Part shown: positions 1 through 6,196 of the stretch, piece by piece
How positions within the stretch are numbered: position 1 is the stretch's first letter
Layout: each line of letters begins with the position of its first letter
Source: Chloroflexales bacterium
GTDB lineage: Bacteria; Chloroflexota; Chloroflexia; Chloroflexales; Chloroflexaceae
NCBI GenBank assembly: GCA_013336035.1
Contig: JAAXUL010000305.1
Span: forward strand, 1 to 8,435
DNA length: 8,435 bases
Reading direction: 5' to 3'
Made by a program: the position numbers and the translations under genes
The notes under the pieces: generated by a model
What the model was told of the DNA's origin: nothing
What the model saw: the letters and a program-made list of their open reading frames with translations, nothing else
Databases searched by the model: none

Positions 1-597
1 GGCGTACTGGAGCTGGACGCCGAGAATGAGGATCGGGCCGACTTCACCGATATGGAGCGGGCCTGGGCGCTGCACCAGATGAAGGAGGCCCTGGGAGACG
101 CCCCATGGGAGGAGGTGGAGCGCCGCTTCCGCCTCAGCAGCACCCGGCGGCATGAGCTCACCCGGCTGCTGTCCTTCACGGCGCCGCAGCAGCATGCCAT
201 CGCCCAGCTGCGCCTGCGCGAGAACCAGCTGGAGCCGCTGCACCAGGCGGTGCGCGCTGGCGAGCTGCGCCCCGAGCAGGTGGACATGGTGCTGGGGCAG
301 ATCCGTGAGCGCGCGACGGCCCTGAGCCAGAGCGGCGAGCGGGCGGGCGCGGGCGTGGATCTCACCATGATCGGGCGGATGCTGGCGGGGGTGCGGCGGG
401 CCGAGGCAGCCCCCCCGGCGCGCGCCCCGCAGTGGCTCGCGCCGCTCCGCGACAAGCTCTCCCGCACGGCGAAGGATCTCAAGCGCCTCCACCCGCGCTT
501 CGCCGAGCTGGGCGATGAGGACCGCGCCGCGCTGCACCGCGATCTGGTGGCCCTGATGGAGGCGCTGGAGGTCGCGGCGGGCGGGCTGGACACCTAG
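1..597 (+). CDS. ParB/Spo0J-like partition protein, 3' part (5' end outside window)
   Basis: The reading frame is open from base 1, so the gene is cut by the window edge; 198 residues are visible before the stop. An ATG at 52 exists, but the codons before it already read as family sequence, with the ParB-like run ENEDRADFTDMERA at visible residues 9-22. In ParB proteins a similar segment ends the N-terminal nuclease/CTP-binding domain and leads into the central helix-turn-helix. The segment at residues 34-60 fits that HTH, and residues 61-105 fit the helical DNA-binding part that follows. ParB proteins bind parS-like sites and act with ParA in DNA segregation; some homologues are nucleases or regulators instead. 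The C-terminal 80 residues are charged and Ala/Arg-rich and match no dimerisation domain I recognise. No parA is in view, so a role in plasmid or chromosome segregation is inferred from the family only. The next gene starts 131 bp downstream on the same strand. Confidence 0.7.
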   Translation, partial: GVLELDAENEDRADFTDMERAWALHQMKEALGDAPWEEVERRFRLSSTRRHELTRLLSFTAPQQHAIAQLRLRENQLEPLHQAVRAGELRPEQVDMVLGQIRERATALSQSGERAGAGVDLTMIGRMLAGVRRAEAAPPARAPQWLAPLRDKLSRTAKDLKRLHPRFAELGDEDRAALHRDLVALMEALEVAAGGLDT

Positions 598-714
598 CCG
601 GAGAGGAGCCCTGGAGGACAGAGCCAGGCCCCGCTCTGGCAGCGACACGCGCACGACGGAGGCGGTAGATACGCGCTGGTGGCCCCGATGAGCCTGGCGC
701 TGAGCGCCACGGGT

Positions 715-721
715 AGAGGAG
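715..721 (+). promoter_or_regulatory. Ribosome binding site of the 729 gene
   Basis: AGAGGAG lies 7 bases before the ATG at 729. It supports that start and the coding nature of the frame on this strand, against a longer open frame on the opposite strand. Confidence 0.55.
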
Positions 722-728
722 CGAGAGG

Positions 729-1406
729 ATGAGCGATCAGGGGCCGCGCCGCAGGGGACGCGCCGTTCCCACCAGGCCAGATCCGCGCCGTGCTGAGGGG
801 GCGTCGCGGGAGGGCGCCCGGCATGACCAGGTGCCGAGCCTGCCTGACCAGACCGAGGCCATCGACGACCAGGACATCCCCGCCGCGGCGATGGCCGCCG
901 TGGGCTACCTGATGCAGCGGGGCCGCTTCCTGGACGTGACTGAGTCGATCACGCGCGTGCGGCAGCTGGAGGATGGGCGCCTCTGCCTCTCCCTGAGCCT
1001 GGCCCCAGGCCAGCCGCCCGTGGAGCTGGAGTCGCAGCAGGTGGTCGCCAGTAACCCCTCGGCGGCGCCGCACCGGCGGCTGGTGATGGTGACGAACGGG
1101 CAGCGCGGCGAGGACATAACCGTGGGGATGCTGACGGCCTTCAGAGCGACCCCGCGCGGGCTCAACGCGGACATCGCGCTCCAGGCCCTGGTACTGGTGC
1201 GGGGGGAGATCGGGGAGGCTGGGGTAGAGCGTATGGCCGAGCAGTGGCTCCGGGGCGGCCCGTGGGCGTGGCTCGACCCCGAGCAGCCGGGCGACGCGCC
1301 CCTCCGCACGGTCACTGACGGCGGGCCAGGCGCTCCCCTCGACGACGCAGCGCTGCGGCGCACGGCGCTGGCCGGGGGGCCGCTGCCGAGGCTCGGCAAG
1401 GCGTAG
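729..1406 (+). CDS. Hypothetical protein, 225 aa
   Basis: I do not recognise this protein. Residues 1-45 are Arg/Pro/Gly-rich and probably disordered. Residues 46-190 look folded: a helical start (IDDQDIPAAAMAAVGYLMQRG), then alternating hydrophobic segments (RLCLSLSLAPG, RLVMVTNG, ADIALQALVLVRGEIGEAGVERMAEQWL). There is no signal peptide, no membrane segment and no cysteine-rich motif; one cysteine is seen (CLSLSL). The coding call rests on a good ribosome binding site (AGAGGAG, 7-bp spacing), on G/C in most third codon positions through the folded part, and on a balanced composition. The overlapping frames on the other strand are Arg/Pro/Ala-rich. It follows the ParB-like gene by 131 bp in the same direction and could be in its transcription unit, but I see nothing that assigns a function. 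Confidence 0.65.
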   Translation: MSDQGPRRRGRAVPTRPDPRRAEGASREGARHDQVPSLPDQTEAIDDQDIPAAAMAAVGYLMQRGRFLDVTESITRVRQLEDGRLCLSLSLAPGQPPVELESQQVVASNPSAAPHRRLVMVTNGQRGEDITVGMLTAFRATPRGLNADIALQALVLVRGEIGEAGVERMAEQWLRGGPWAWLDPEQPGDAPLRTVTDGGPGAPLDDAALRRTALAGGPLPRLGKA

Positions 1407-1487
1407 CACCGCGGGCTGAGGATGCGAGCGGCGTGCGGGGGGGGGTGCGGCTCGGACGCTTCCGGCTTCCCGTGTCAGCCATGACGG

Positions 1488-1890
1488 CTATGGGTTGAAG
1501 CAGGCGCCGGGGTCGTCGCCAAGAGGCTGCCCAGAGCGGAGGCCCGGCTGCGCCCGCGTCTCCGCGGGGGTGAGTCGTCGCCAGGCGAAGCCGCCCCCGT
1601 CCCGGCAGACGGCCCAGCCGCGGTTGCGGCGTGGGGCCTGGCCGCCCGCCAGCGTCCACTCCAGCATCACGCTCGCCTGGGGGTGGGCGCGCGCCGGGAT
1701 GCCGGTGGCGAGGATGTCGAGGCCGTCGGGGCGGCTCGCCGCACATCAGCAGGCCGACGTGATCGCCGACCCCGGCGGGGCCGACGACCAGGGCCATCGC
1801 CCGCGTGGCCGAGGCGGGCGGGTCGGACAGGGCCGCCACCAGCACCGCGATCAGGTTGGCCAGCGTGCCCCGCCCATCCTCGTCTGCCAT
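1488..1890 (-). pseudogene. Small hypothetical gene broken by one frameshift near 1740
   Basis: Two abutting reading frames on the minus strand together look like one protein of about 134 residues. The first runs from ATG at 1890 to about 1740 (MADEDGRGTLANLIAVLVAA to VGLLMCG) and has strong third-position GC. Beyond 1740 this frame turns into an Arg/Pro/His-rich run. From 1739 a second frame takes over in protein-like sequence (ASRPDGLDILATGIPARAHP, then GGGFAWRRLTPAETRAQ) to a TAG at 1490-1488, again with strong third-position GC. The second frame has a TGA at 1748-1746, which bounds the shift to just below that point. Removing one base near 1740 joins the two halves. GAGGCGG stands before the ATG as a moderate ribosome binding site. 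The gene starts 128 bp after the β-CASP gene ends and may be co-transcribed with it. The function is unknown. The break may be a real mutation or a sequencing error at a small GC-only palindrome (1731-1742). Confidence 0.6.
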
Positions 1891-2018
1891 GATCCGCCTC
1901 GCTCGTTGTCGCTGCTGGCGCCTGGCCGTCGGGGGCTGGGAGGCCCGCGTGGAGCGCTGGCCGGCGTCGCTGGAGTATCTGGCTGAGGTGGGTGGGCGCG
2001 GGCCATGCAGTGCTGGCG

Positions 2019-5000
2019 CTACGACCCCTCGGCGGGGAGGAGGGTGAGCCGCCAGCCCTCGACGCGCTCAAACTCGCCCTGGACGCGGGCCAGGACCGCC
2101 GCGTCCGCGCTGCCGCGATAGCGCGCCTGGATAAGCTGCTTCTGGCTCGTGATCGACAGCGGCGGCACTAGCTCAATCCCCGCTGGAAGGGCCGCCAGCA
2201 CCGCCGCCTCCAGGGCCTGGTGCTGGGGGTGGGGCCGCACGCGCACGCCCCAGCCGGTCACGGCGACCACCTGCTCCAGCCGCGCCCGGTGGCGCTGCAT
2301 ATCGCCGTAGGGCAGCGGCAGGCGCACGAAGAGTGTTGTCGTGTTCTTGTCGGCGTCGATCCCGACGACGAGCCCGATCAGGATGTCCTGGGCCTGGGCC
2401 ACGGCCTCGTCGCGCTCCATCCGCTCGGTGGCGGGGGCGCCGATGGTGAATAGGTCGCGCCGCTTCGGCGGTGGGATGGTTGGGCTCACCGCTGGCGTGC
2501 GTGCCGGGGCTGGCCGGGGGGCGGGAGCGGGTGGTGCTGGGGTGCTGGCGGGGGCAGGCCGGGGGTTCGGGGCGGCCTTGGGCTGGGCGCTCGGCGCTGG
2601 GAGGGGCCGAGGGCTCGGTGCGGGGGCGGGCACGCAGACGACGCGGAACCCGCTCCGCTCCTCAATGGCGTCGAGGGCCGCCGCGAGCGCGTCCGCCGCT
2701 GGCTCGCCCCCGTAGCGCACCTCGACCCGCCGCTCCTGGTGGAACACTGAGGGTGTCCCCGTGAGCTGGAGCAGGGGCCGCAGGTGCTGCTGGATGAGGT
2801 TCAGCAGCGCGGTCTGGTCCGTGTCCCCGGCGGCGACCTCGACGCTCACCGGCAGCTCGTCGCGCAGGGCCGCGATCTGGGTCGCAAAGCGCCGCTCGGC
2901 GGTGAGCGGGAAGCGGAAGCGCAGCACTACGTCCCCCGTCTCAGCGTCGGTGCTGCGCCGGTACAGCTCCCTGACCCCCTGGAAGTGCCAGTCGATCCGC
3001 TGCTGGATGGCGTTCTGGTCAGGCCGGGGCTGGCCGCCGTGGTGCTGGAGGGTCGTCTGCGCGGTGGGGGCCAGCCGCACCGACCAGCGGGCGTCCTGAA
3101 GCGGCTGCGCGGCGGGGATGATCTGGAACAGGCGCGGGTGCAGGGCGATGAGGCGCGCGACGTGGAGCCGCCAGGGCAGCTCACTGGCCGGGCGGCCTAC
3201 GTCCTCCAGGAGCGTGTCGAGGTCGTAGTGGCGCCCCGGCTGCATCGCCTGGGCGATCACACGGGCCGAGGTGTGGCTACGCTGGGTGCTGCTCTGGAGC
3301 AGCCAGTCGTCGAGCACGCGCTGGCGGGCATCAGGGGTGGCGCCCTCGGCCACGTCCCACTGGCCGACCCAGGCGACGAGATCGCGGAGCAGCACGGGCT
3401 GGTGGACCGGGTAGCGGCTCGGCCCGACGCCCGCGATCACCCCGCCGCTCACCCCCTGGCAGACCCACGGCACGATCAGGCTCCCGTTGATCTGGGCCAG
3501 GATGAGGCTCCCGTCGCGCAGGCGGGGGAGGGCTCCCGTCGTGCTCTGGCGCGTCGCGGCGGGGGGCATGAGCCGGACGAAGCCGGGCAGGGCGGCCAGG
3601 GGCTGGAAGCGGTGTGGGTCGGCGGCGATCAGCGCGGCGACGGCCTGCACCTCCTCGGGCGTGCCCTCGGCGCCGTACCAGCTCCGGGCGGCCTCGTGGA
3701 CTTCGACAATGGTTGGCTCGACCGGGCGGCCCGCGCCTTCCCAGAGGGCCTGGGCCAGTACCTCCGGCCCGTCTGGGGGCGCTTGGCGTGTCCGGGCGGG
3801 CAGCGGCGGGGCCGCAACTGGGATAGCCGCCGCGTGTCCCTGCGCGGCCAGCGGGCGCCCCTGCGTGGCGAGCGGGCGCCCCTGCGTAGCCTGGCCGACC
3901 CGCAGCGTCTCGCCCTGCTGGGACAGCACGACCGCGAGGCCAGCGGCCTGAAGCGCGGCGGCCACGCTCTGCCGAGCGCTGTCGTCGCCGTGGACCAGGG
4001 CAACCTGGCGCGGGCGGATCTGCTTCGCCCACGCGACCAGCTCCTGCTCGTCGGCGTGGCCCGAGAGGCTGTAGGTCATCACCCTGGCAGCGAGGCTGAG
4101 GGTGCGGCCCCCCAGCTTCAGGGTGCCCCGCCGCCCCGCCGCCGCCTCCTGGAGCGCCCGGCCCGGCGCCTCCTCGTCCTGATAGCCGGTGATGAGGATG
4201 GCGGCCTCGCGGTGGGAGACAAGCTGCCCGGCGAACCAGGCGCTGGGGCCGCCGGTGAGCATCCCGCTCGACGCGACGATGCAGGCGGGCTGCCCCTGGA
4301 CGATGCCCATGCGCTGGCTCGGATTGCTGACCATCTGGATGTGCTCGCTGAAGAAGGCGGCCTGGCCGCGCACGATGCGCTGGCGCATCGCCGGGCCGAG
4401 GAAGCCAGGGAAGGTGCTATAGGCGAAGCAGACCCGGCGCACGAGGCCGTCCACCCAGACGGGGAACTGGGGGATCTCGCGACGGCGCTGGGCCTCCTGC
4501 AAGATGAGCAGCACCTCCTGGGCGCGACCCAGCGCGAACGCGGGGATGAGGACGTGACCACCGCGCGTGATCACCGCCGCCACGTCTGCGGCGAGGCGCC
4601 GCTCCTCCTCCTGGCGCTGGGCGTGGCGCCGCCCGCCATAGGTCGACTCCAGGATGAGCAGGTCGGGCTCGCTCACGAGCGGGGGCTGGGCGCCCTCAAT
4701 CGTGCGCTGGGGGGCGAGGCTGATGTCGCCGGAGAGGACGACGCGCCCCTGCGGGTGCTCCAGCCCGACGCTGACTGCCCCGGCGATGTGGCCCGCGAGC
4801 CGCAGCGAGACGACGAGATCGGGGATCTCGGGCAGGGGCAGGCGCGTATCCACGGGCAGCGGCGTGAGGCGGCGCAGCATCCGCTCGACCAGTTCGGCGT
4901 CGTAGAGGGGCAGCTCCAGTTCCTCCTGGGCGCGCTTCGCCATGACCGCTAGGGCGTCGGCCAGCATGATCGTCATCAGGCGGATGGTGGCCGAGGTGGC

Positions 5001-5246
5001 GTAGATCGGGGCCTCGGGGAACTTCTCGTGGAGCAGCGGCAGGGCGCCAATGTGGTCGGCGTGGGCGTGGGTGACGAGGATAGCGGCCACCGGCTTGCCG
5101 TCGAGAGCGGCCAGGTCGGGCAGGCGCTGCTCGGGCTCGCCAGTCATCCTGACCCCCGCGTCCACCACGAGCCAGGCGTCCCCGAAGCGAAGCGCGGTGC
5201 AGCTCGCGCCTACGTCGATGCCGCCAAGGAAGATGACCTCGACCAT
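2019..5246 (-). CDS. MBL-fold β-CASP metallohydrolase (CPSF73/RNase J-like nuclease) with long C-terminal extension, 1075 aa
   Basis: Residues 1-452 form a complete metallo-β-lactamase plus β-CASP unit. Motif 1 is D29 (LVVDAG); motif 2 is H60-x-H62-x-D64-H65 (THAHADHIG); motif 3 is H153 (AGHIAG); motif 4 is D174 (LSGDIS); motif A is E200 (LESTYGG); motif B is H397 (SGHADEQE); motif C is H419 (LVHGDD). The conserved PAFALGRAQE segment follows at 235-244. By family knowledge such proteins are zinc-dependent, mostly acting on RNA as endo- or exonucleases in the cytoplasm; a DNA substrate cannot be excluded. The β-CASP core usually makes up most of the protein in bacteria, but here about 620 further residues follow. 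They contain an ATQGRPL mini-repeat (453-466), two winged-helix-like stretches (about 494-560 and 661-727), a duplicated α/β domain (about 771-870 and 968-1070), and a Pro/Ala-rich linker (872-929) between the two copies. The start at 5246 is chosen because the family sequence begins exactly there (MVEVIFLGGIDVGASCTALR) behind a good ribosome binding site. The frame stays open upstream to 5681 only with Arg/Ser-rich, non-protein-like sequence. Confidence 0.9.
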   Translation of the reverse strand: MVEVIFLGGIDVGASCTALRFGDAWLVVDAGVRMTGEPEQRLPDLAALDGKPVAAILVTHAHADHIGALPLLHEKFPEAPIYATSATIRLMTIMLADALAVMAKRAQEELELPLYDAELVERMLRRLTPLPVDTRLPLPEIPDLVVSLRLAGHIAGAVSVGLEHPQGRVVLSGDISLAPQRTIEGAQPPLVSEPDLLILESTYGGRRHAQRQEEERRLAADVAAVITRGGHVLIPAFALGRAQEVLLILQEAQRRREIPQFPVWVDGLVRRVCFAYSTFPGFLGPAMRQRIVRGQAAFFSEHIQMVSNPSQRMGIVQGQPACIVASSGMLTGGPSAWFAGQLVSHREAAILITGYQDEEAPGRALQEAAAGRRGTLKLGGRTLSLAARVMTYSLSGHADEQELVAWAKQIRPRQVALVHGDDSARQSVAAALQAAGLAVVLSQQGETLRVGQATQGRPLATQGRPLAAQGHAAAIPVAAPPLPARTRQAPPDGPEVLAQALWEGAGRPVEPTIVEVHEAARSWYGAEGTPEEVQAVAALIAADPHRFQPLAALPGFVRLMPPAATRQSTTGALPRLRDGSLILAQINGSLIVPWVCQGVSGGVIAGVGPSRYPVHQPVLLRDLVAWVGQWDVAEGATPDARQRVLDDWLLQSSTQRSHTSARVIAQAMQPGRHYDLDTLLEDVGRPASELPWRLHVARLIALHPRLFQIIPAAQPLQDARWSVRLAPTAQTTLQHHGGQPRPDQNAIQQRIDWHFQGVRELYRRSTDAETGDVVLRFRFPLTAERRFATQIAALRDELPVSVEVAAGDTDQTALLNLIQQHLRPLLQLTGTPSVFHQERRVEVRYGGEPAADALAAALDAIEERSGFRVVCVPAPAPSPRPLPAPSAQPKAAPNPRPAPASTPAPPAPAPRPAPARTPAVSPTIPPPKRRDLFTIGAPATERMERDEAVAQAQDILIGLVVGIDADKNTTTLFVRLPLPYGDMQRHRARLEQVVAVTGWGVRVRPHPQHQALEAAVLAALPAGIELVPPLSITSQKQLIQARYRGSADAAVLARVQGEFERVEGWRLTLLPAEGS
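2037..2930 (-). repeat. Duplicated ~100-residue C-terminal domain within the β-CASP protein
   Basis: Protein residues 771-870 (2637-2936) and 968-1070 (2037-2345) align along their whole length by eye. Both start with an LRFRFPL or LFVRLPL strand, pass through a VSVEV or WGVRVRP strand, then an AL-rich helix and an LTGTPS or LVPPLS turn. They continue with EVRYGG or QARYRG and a helix, and finish with SGFRVVCV or EGWRLTLL. The two copies are separated by a Pro/Ala-rich linker at residues 872-929 (2460-2633). Divergence is high, so the duplication is old. I do not recognise the domain. Confidence 0.55.
3840..3891. repeat. Short 21-bp tandem repeat in coding sequence
   Basis: About 2.5 copies of a 21-bp unit occur (3840-3860, 3861-3881 and a partial copy). 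They encode the in-frame heptad ATQGRPL on the minus strand at the junction between the β-CASP core and the C-terminal extension of the 2019-5246 gene. Length change here would keep frame and only alter the linker. Confidence 0.6.
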
Positions 5247-5249
5247 CGG

Positions 5250-5259
5250 CCCCTCTTCT
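5250..5259 (-). promoter_or_regulatory. Ribosome binding site deciding the β-CASP start
   Basis: On the minus strand AGAAGAGGGG stands before ATG 5246, with the AAGAGG core 5 bases away. This fixes the start against the much longer open frame that continues upstream. Confidence 0.6.
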
Positions 5260-5491
5260 CTACGCCGTGCCCGGTGATTGCCGGCTGGTAGCTCCTGCCC
5301 CTTGCCTGTCTCGTGGCTCCCCGATGGTGAGCGCATCGTTCGTCCCGAGCCACTGCGGGATGGTGACGCCCGCCACCGGGCACTAGTCCTCATGCTGCGC
5401 CTCGCGGAACGGTTCGTCGCCCCAGGCGGGTGCGCTTGTTCTGTTGGTACTGCAAGCCTCGGCAGTGGCTCCCCAGGGCGTCGGAGGGTGG

Positions 5492-5507
5492 ATACCTGCT
5501 GAGGTAT
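5492..5507. repeat. Inverted repeat ATACCT-4-AGGTAT
   Basis: This is a perfect 6-bp inverted repeat with a GCTG spacer. Its left arm with spacer reads ATACCTGCTGA, which matches the arm of the larger inverted repeat at 5677-5717 (ATACCTACTGA) with one change. It is a candidate operator half-site rather than a terminator, since no T-run follows. Confidence 0.45.
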
Positions 5508-5676
5508 TCTACCGTGTTCGGTGACGCTGCCGACGCCTATCCCTCTGCGTCCTTGCCCCAATCCGAGTATCCTGGAGCGGTGCGGCTCGCTGCGCGACTC
5601 CACCCGCGAGATGGCATGCCAGAGGCATGTCTGGGCGGTACCGTTCGCATCCGCAAAGGTAGAAAAGACACCAAAT

Positions 5677-5717
5677 GACATACCTACTGACTTGTACAGC
5701 TAATCAGTAGGTATGTC
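5677..5717. repeat. Perfect 14-bp inverted repeat with 13-bp spacer
   Basis: The arms GACATACCTACTGA (5677-5690) and TCAGTAGGTATGTC (5704-5717) are exact reverse complements around a 13-bp AT-rich spacer that contains TTGTACAG. There is no T-run on either side. It sits in an AT-richer island within the spacer between divergent genes. It could be an operator for a dimeric regulator, a recombinase site, an end of a decayed mobile element, or an RNA hairpin. The sequence alone does not decide. Confidence 0.7.
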
Positions 5718-5792
5718 CGTGGGCCGTCAGGCAGAGGCACGGGCGAGCACGCTGGCCTGTTCACCCGCATGGCCTGCCCACTGGCTCTCGTT

Positions 5793-5815
5793 GAGCCGGA
5801 GCCGGAGCCGGAGCC
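5793..5815. repeat. GAGCCG hexanucleotide tandem repeat, about 4 copies
   Basis: Three full GAGCCG units and GAGCC follow one another. The run lies in non-coding sequence between two of the inverted repeats. It could vary in copy number by slippage. Confidence 0.7.
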
Positions 5816-5851
5816 ACCCGCTCTGCCGAGGTGCATCTGGCCGATGAGCCT

Positions 5852-5887
5852 GGGGCAAGCCCCACTGGGGACCTGTCCCCAGTGGGG
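5852..5887. repeat. GC-rich hairpin with a competing short hairpin
   Basis: CCCCACTGGGGAC (5860-5872) and GTCCCCAGTGGGG (5875-5887) are perfect reverse complements with almost no loop; in RNA this would be about a 12-bp stem with a 4-base loop. GGGGC (5852-5856) can instead pair with GCCCC (5859-5863), which would disrupt the larger stem. No T-run and no upstream gene on either strand make a standard terminator unlikely. Confidence 0.6.
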
Positions 5888-5912
5888 TCAGTGAGCGAAG
5901 CCTGGCCCTCCC

Positions 5913-5949
5913 GTGATCACTGGGGTGGTCGTGCGCACCGTGTGATCAC
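5913..5949. repeat. Two GTGATCAC palindromes, 29 bp apart
   Basis: The 8-bp palindrome GTGATCAC occurs at 5913-5920 and 5942-5949; the second extends to TGTGATCACA (5941-5950). Between them GGTG (5924-5927) and CACC (5936-5939) are complementary, so the whole block can also fold as a hairpin. It looks like a paired operator or a structured RNA segment. Confidence 0.5.
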
Positions 5950-5959
5950 AGAAGCCAGC

Positions 5960-5995
5960 GCCTCGCCACAGACGCGCCCGCGTCCGTGGCGAGGC
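5960..5995. repeat. Strong 16-position hairpin
   Basis: GCCTCGCCAC (5960-5969) pairs with GTGGCGAGGC (5986-5995), and inside it GACGC (5971-5975) pairs with GCGTC (5980-5984) around a GCCC loop. Only one A/C mismatch interrupts the stem. It is followed by TTATCC rather than a T-run. Confidence 0.65.
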
Positions 5996-6137
5996 TTATC
6001 CCGCCATGGGATCGCCCCTACTGCCGGTTCTGGGGCATCGGCCCGATCTGGCGCTTGGTCCTGCCTGGTCTCCAGGCTTCGCCGCAACCCAATCAGATCT
6101 TCAACCCGTCTGAACATGTGCCAGGTACAGTGAGCAG

Positions 6138-6175
6138 GCCACCGCTCGTCTTCCTCATATCACCCAGGCGGTGGC
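6138..6175 (+). repeat. Inverted repeat just upstream of the DUF5666 gene
   Basis: GCCACCGC (6138-6145) and GCGGTGGC (6168-6175) are exact reverse complements with a 22-base loop. They end 15 bases before the ribosome binding site, so this may be an operator or a 5' leader hairpin of the 6204 gene. Confidence 0.45.
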
Positions 6176-6190
6176 AGCGAACGCAAGTAC

Positions 6191-6196
6191 AAGGAG
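6191..6196 (+). promoter_or_regulatory. Ribosome binding site of the DUF5666 gene
   Basis: AAGGAG lies 7 bases before ATG 6204. It fixes the start there and not at the in-frame upstream codon at 6171, because the signal peptide also begins exactly at 6204. Confidence 0.75.

Noticed and set aside
594..1409. 271-residue minus-strand open frame
   Set aside because: Arg/Pro/His-rich with no start signal; it overlaps the 729-1406 gene, which has better codon pattern and ribosome binding site.
1495..1986. 163-residue plus-strand open frame
   Set aside because: It is antisense to the two half frames of the broken small gene, which show much better third-position GC and composition.
2784..4952. 722-residue open frame on the plus strand
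   Set aside because: It is antisense to the β-CASP gene, whose catalytic motifs are intact. Long antisense frames are expected at this GC content, and its composition is not protein-like.
5278..5678. Plus-strand fragments that might be remnants of a gene
   Set aside because: Short stretches such as LMLRLAERFVAPGG look protein-like, but the frames are short, have no ribosome binding site and no confirmable motif. A decayed gene cannot be supported from sequence alone.
5247..5681. N-terminal extension of the β-CASP protein by 145 residues
   Set aside because: The frame stays open, but the sequence is Arg/Ser/Gly-rich, shows no family similarity, and a good ribosome binding site sits directly before the natural start at 5246.
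5941..5950. CRP-type site
   Set aside because: TGTGATCACA has the right half-sites but no 6-bp spacer between them, so it does not fit a CRP operator.
5993..6001. DnaA-box-like TTATCC
   Set aside because: The full sequence TTATCCCGC does not match the TTATNCACA consensus, and no second box is nearby, so a replication origin is not supported.
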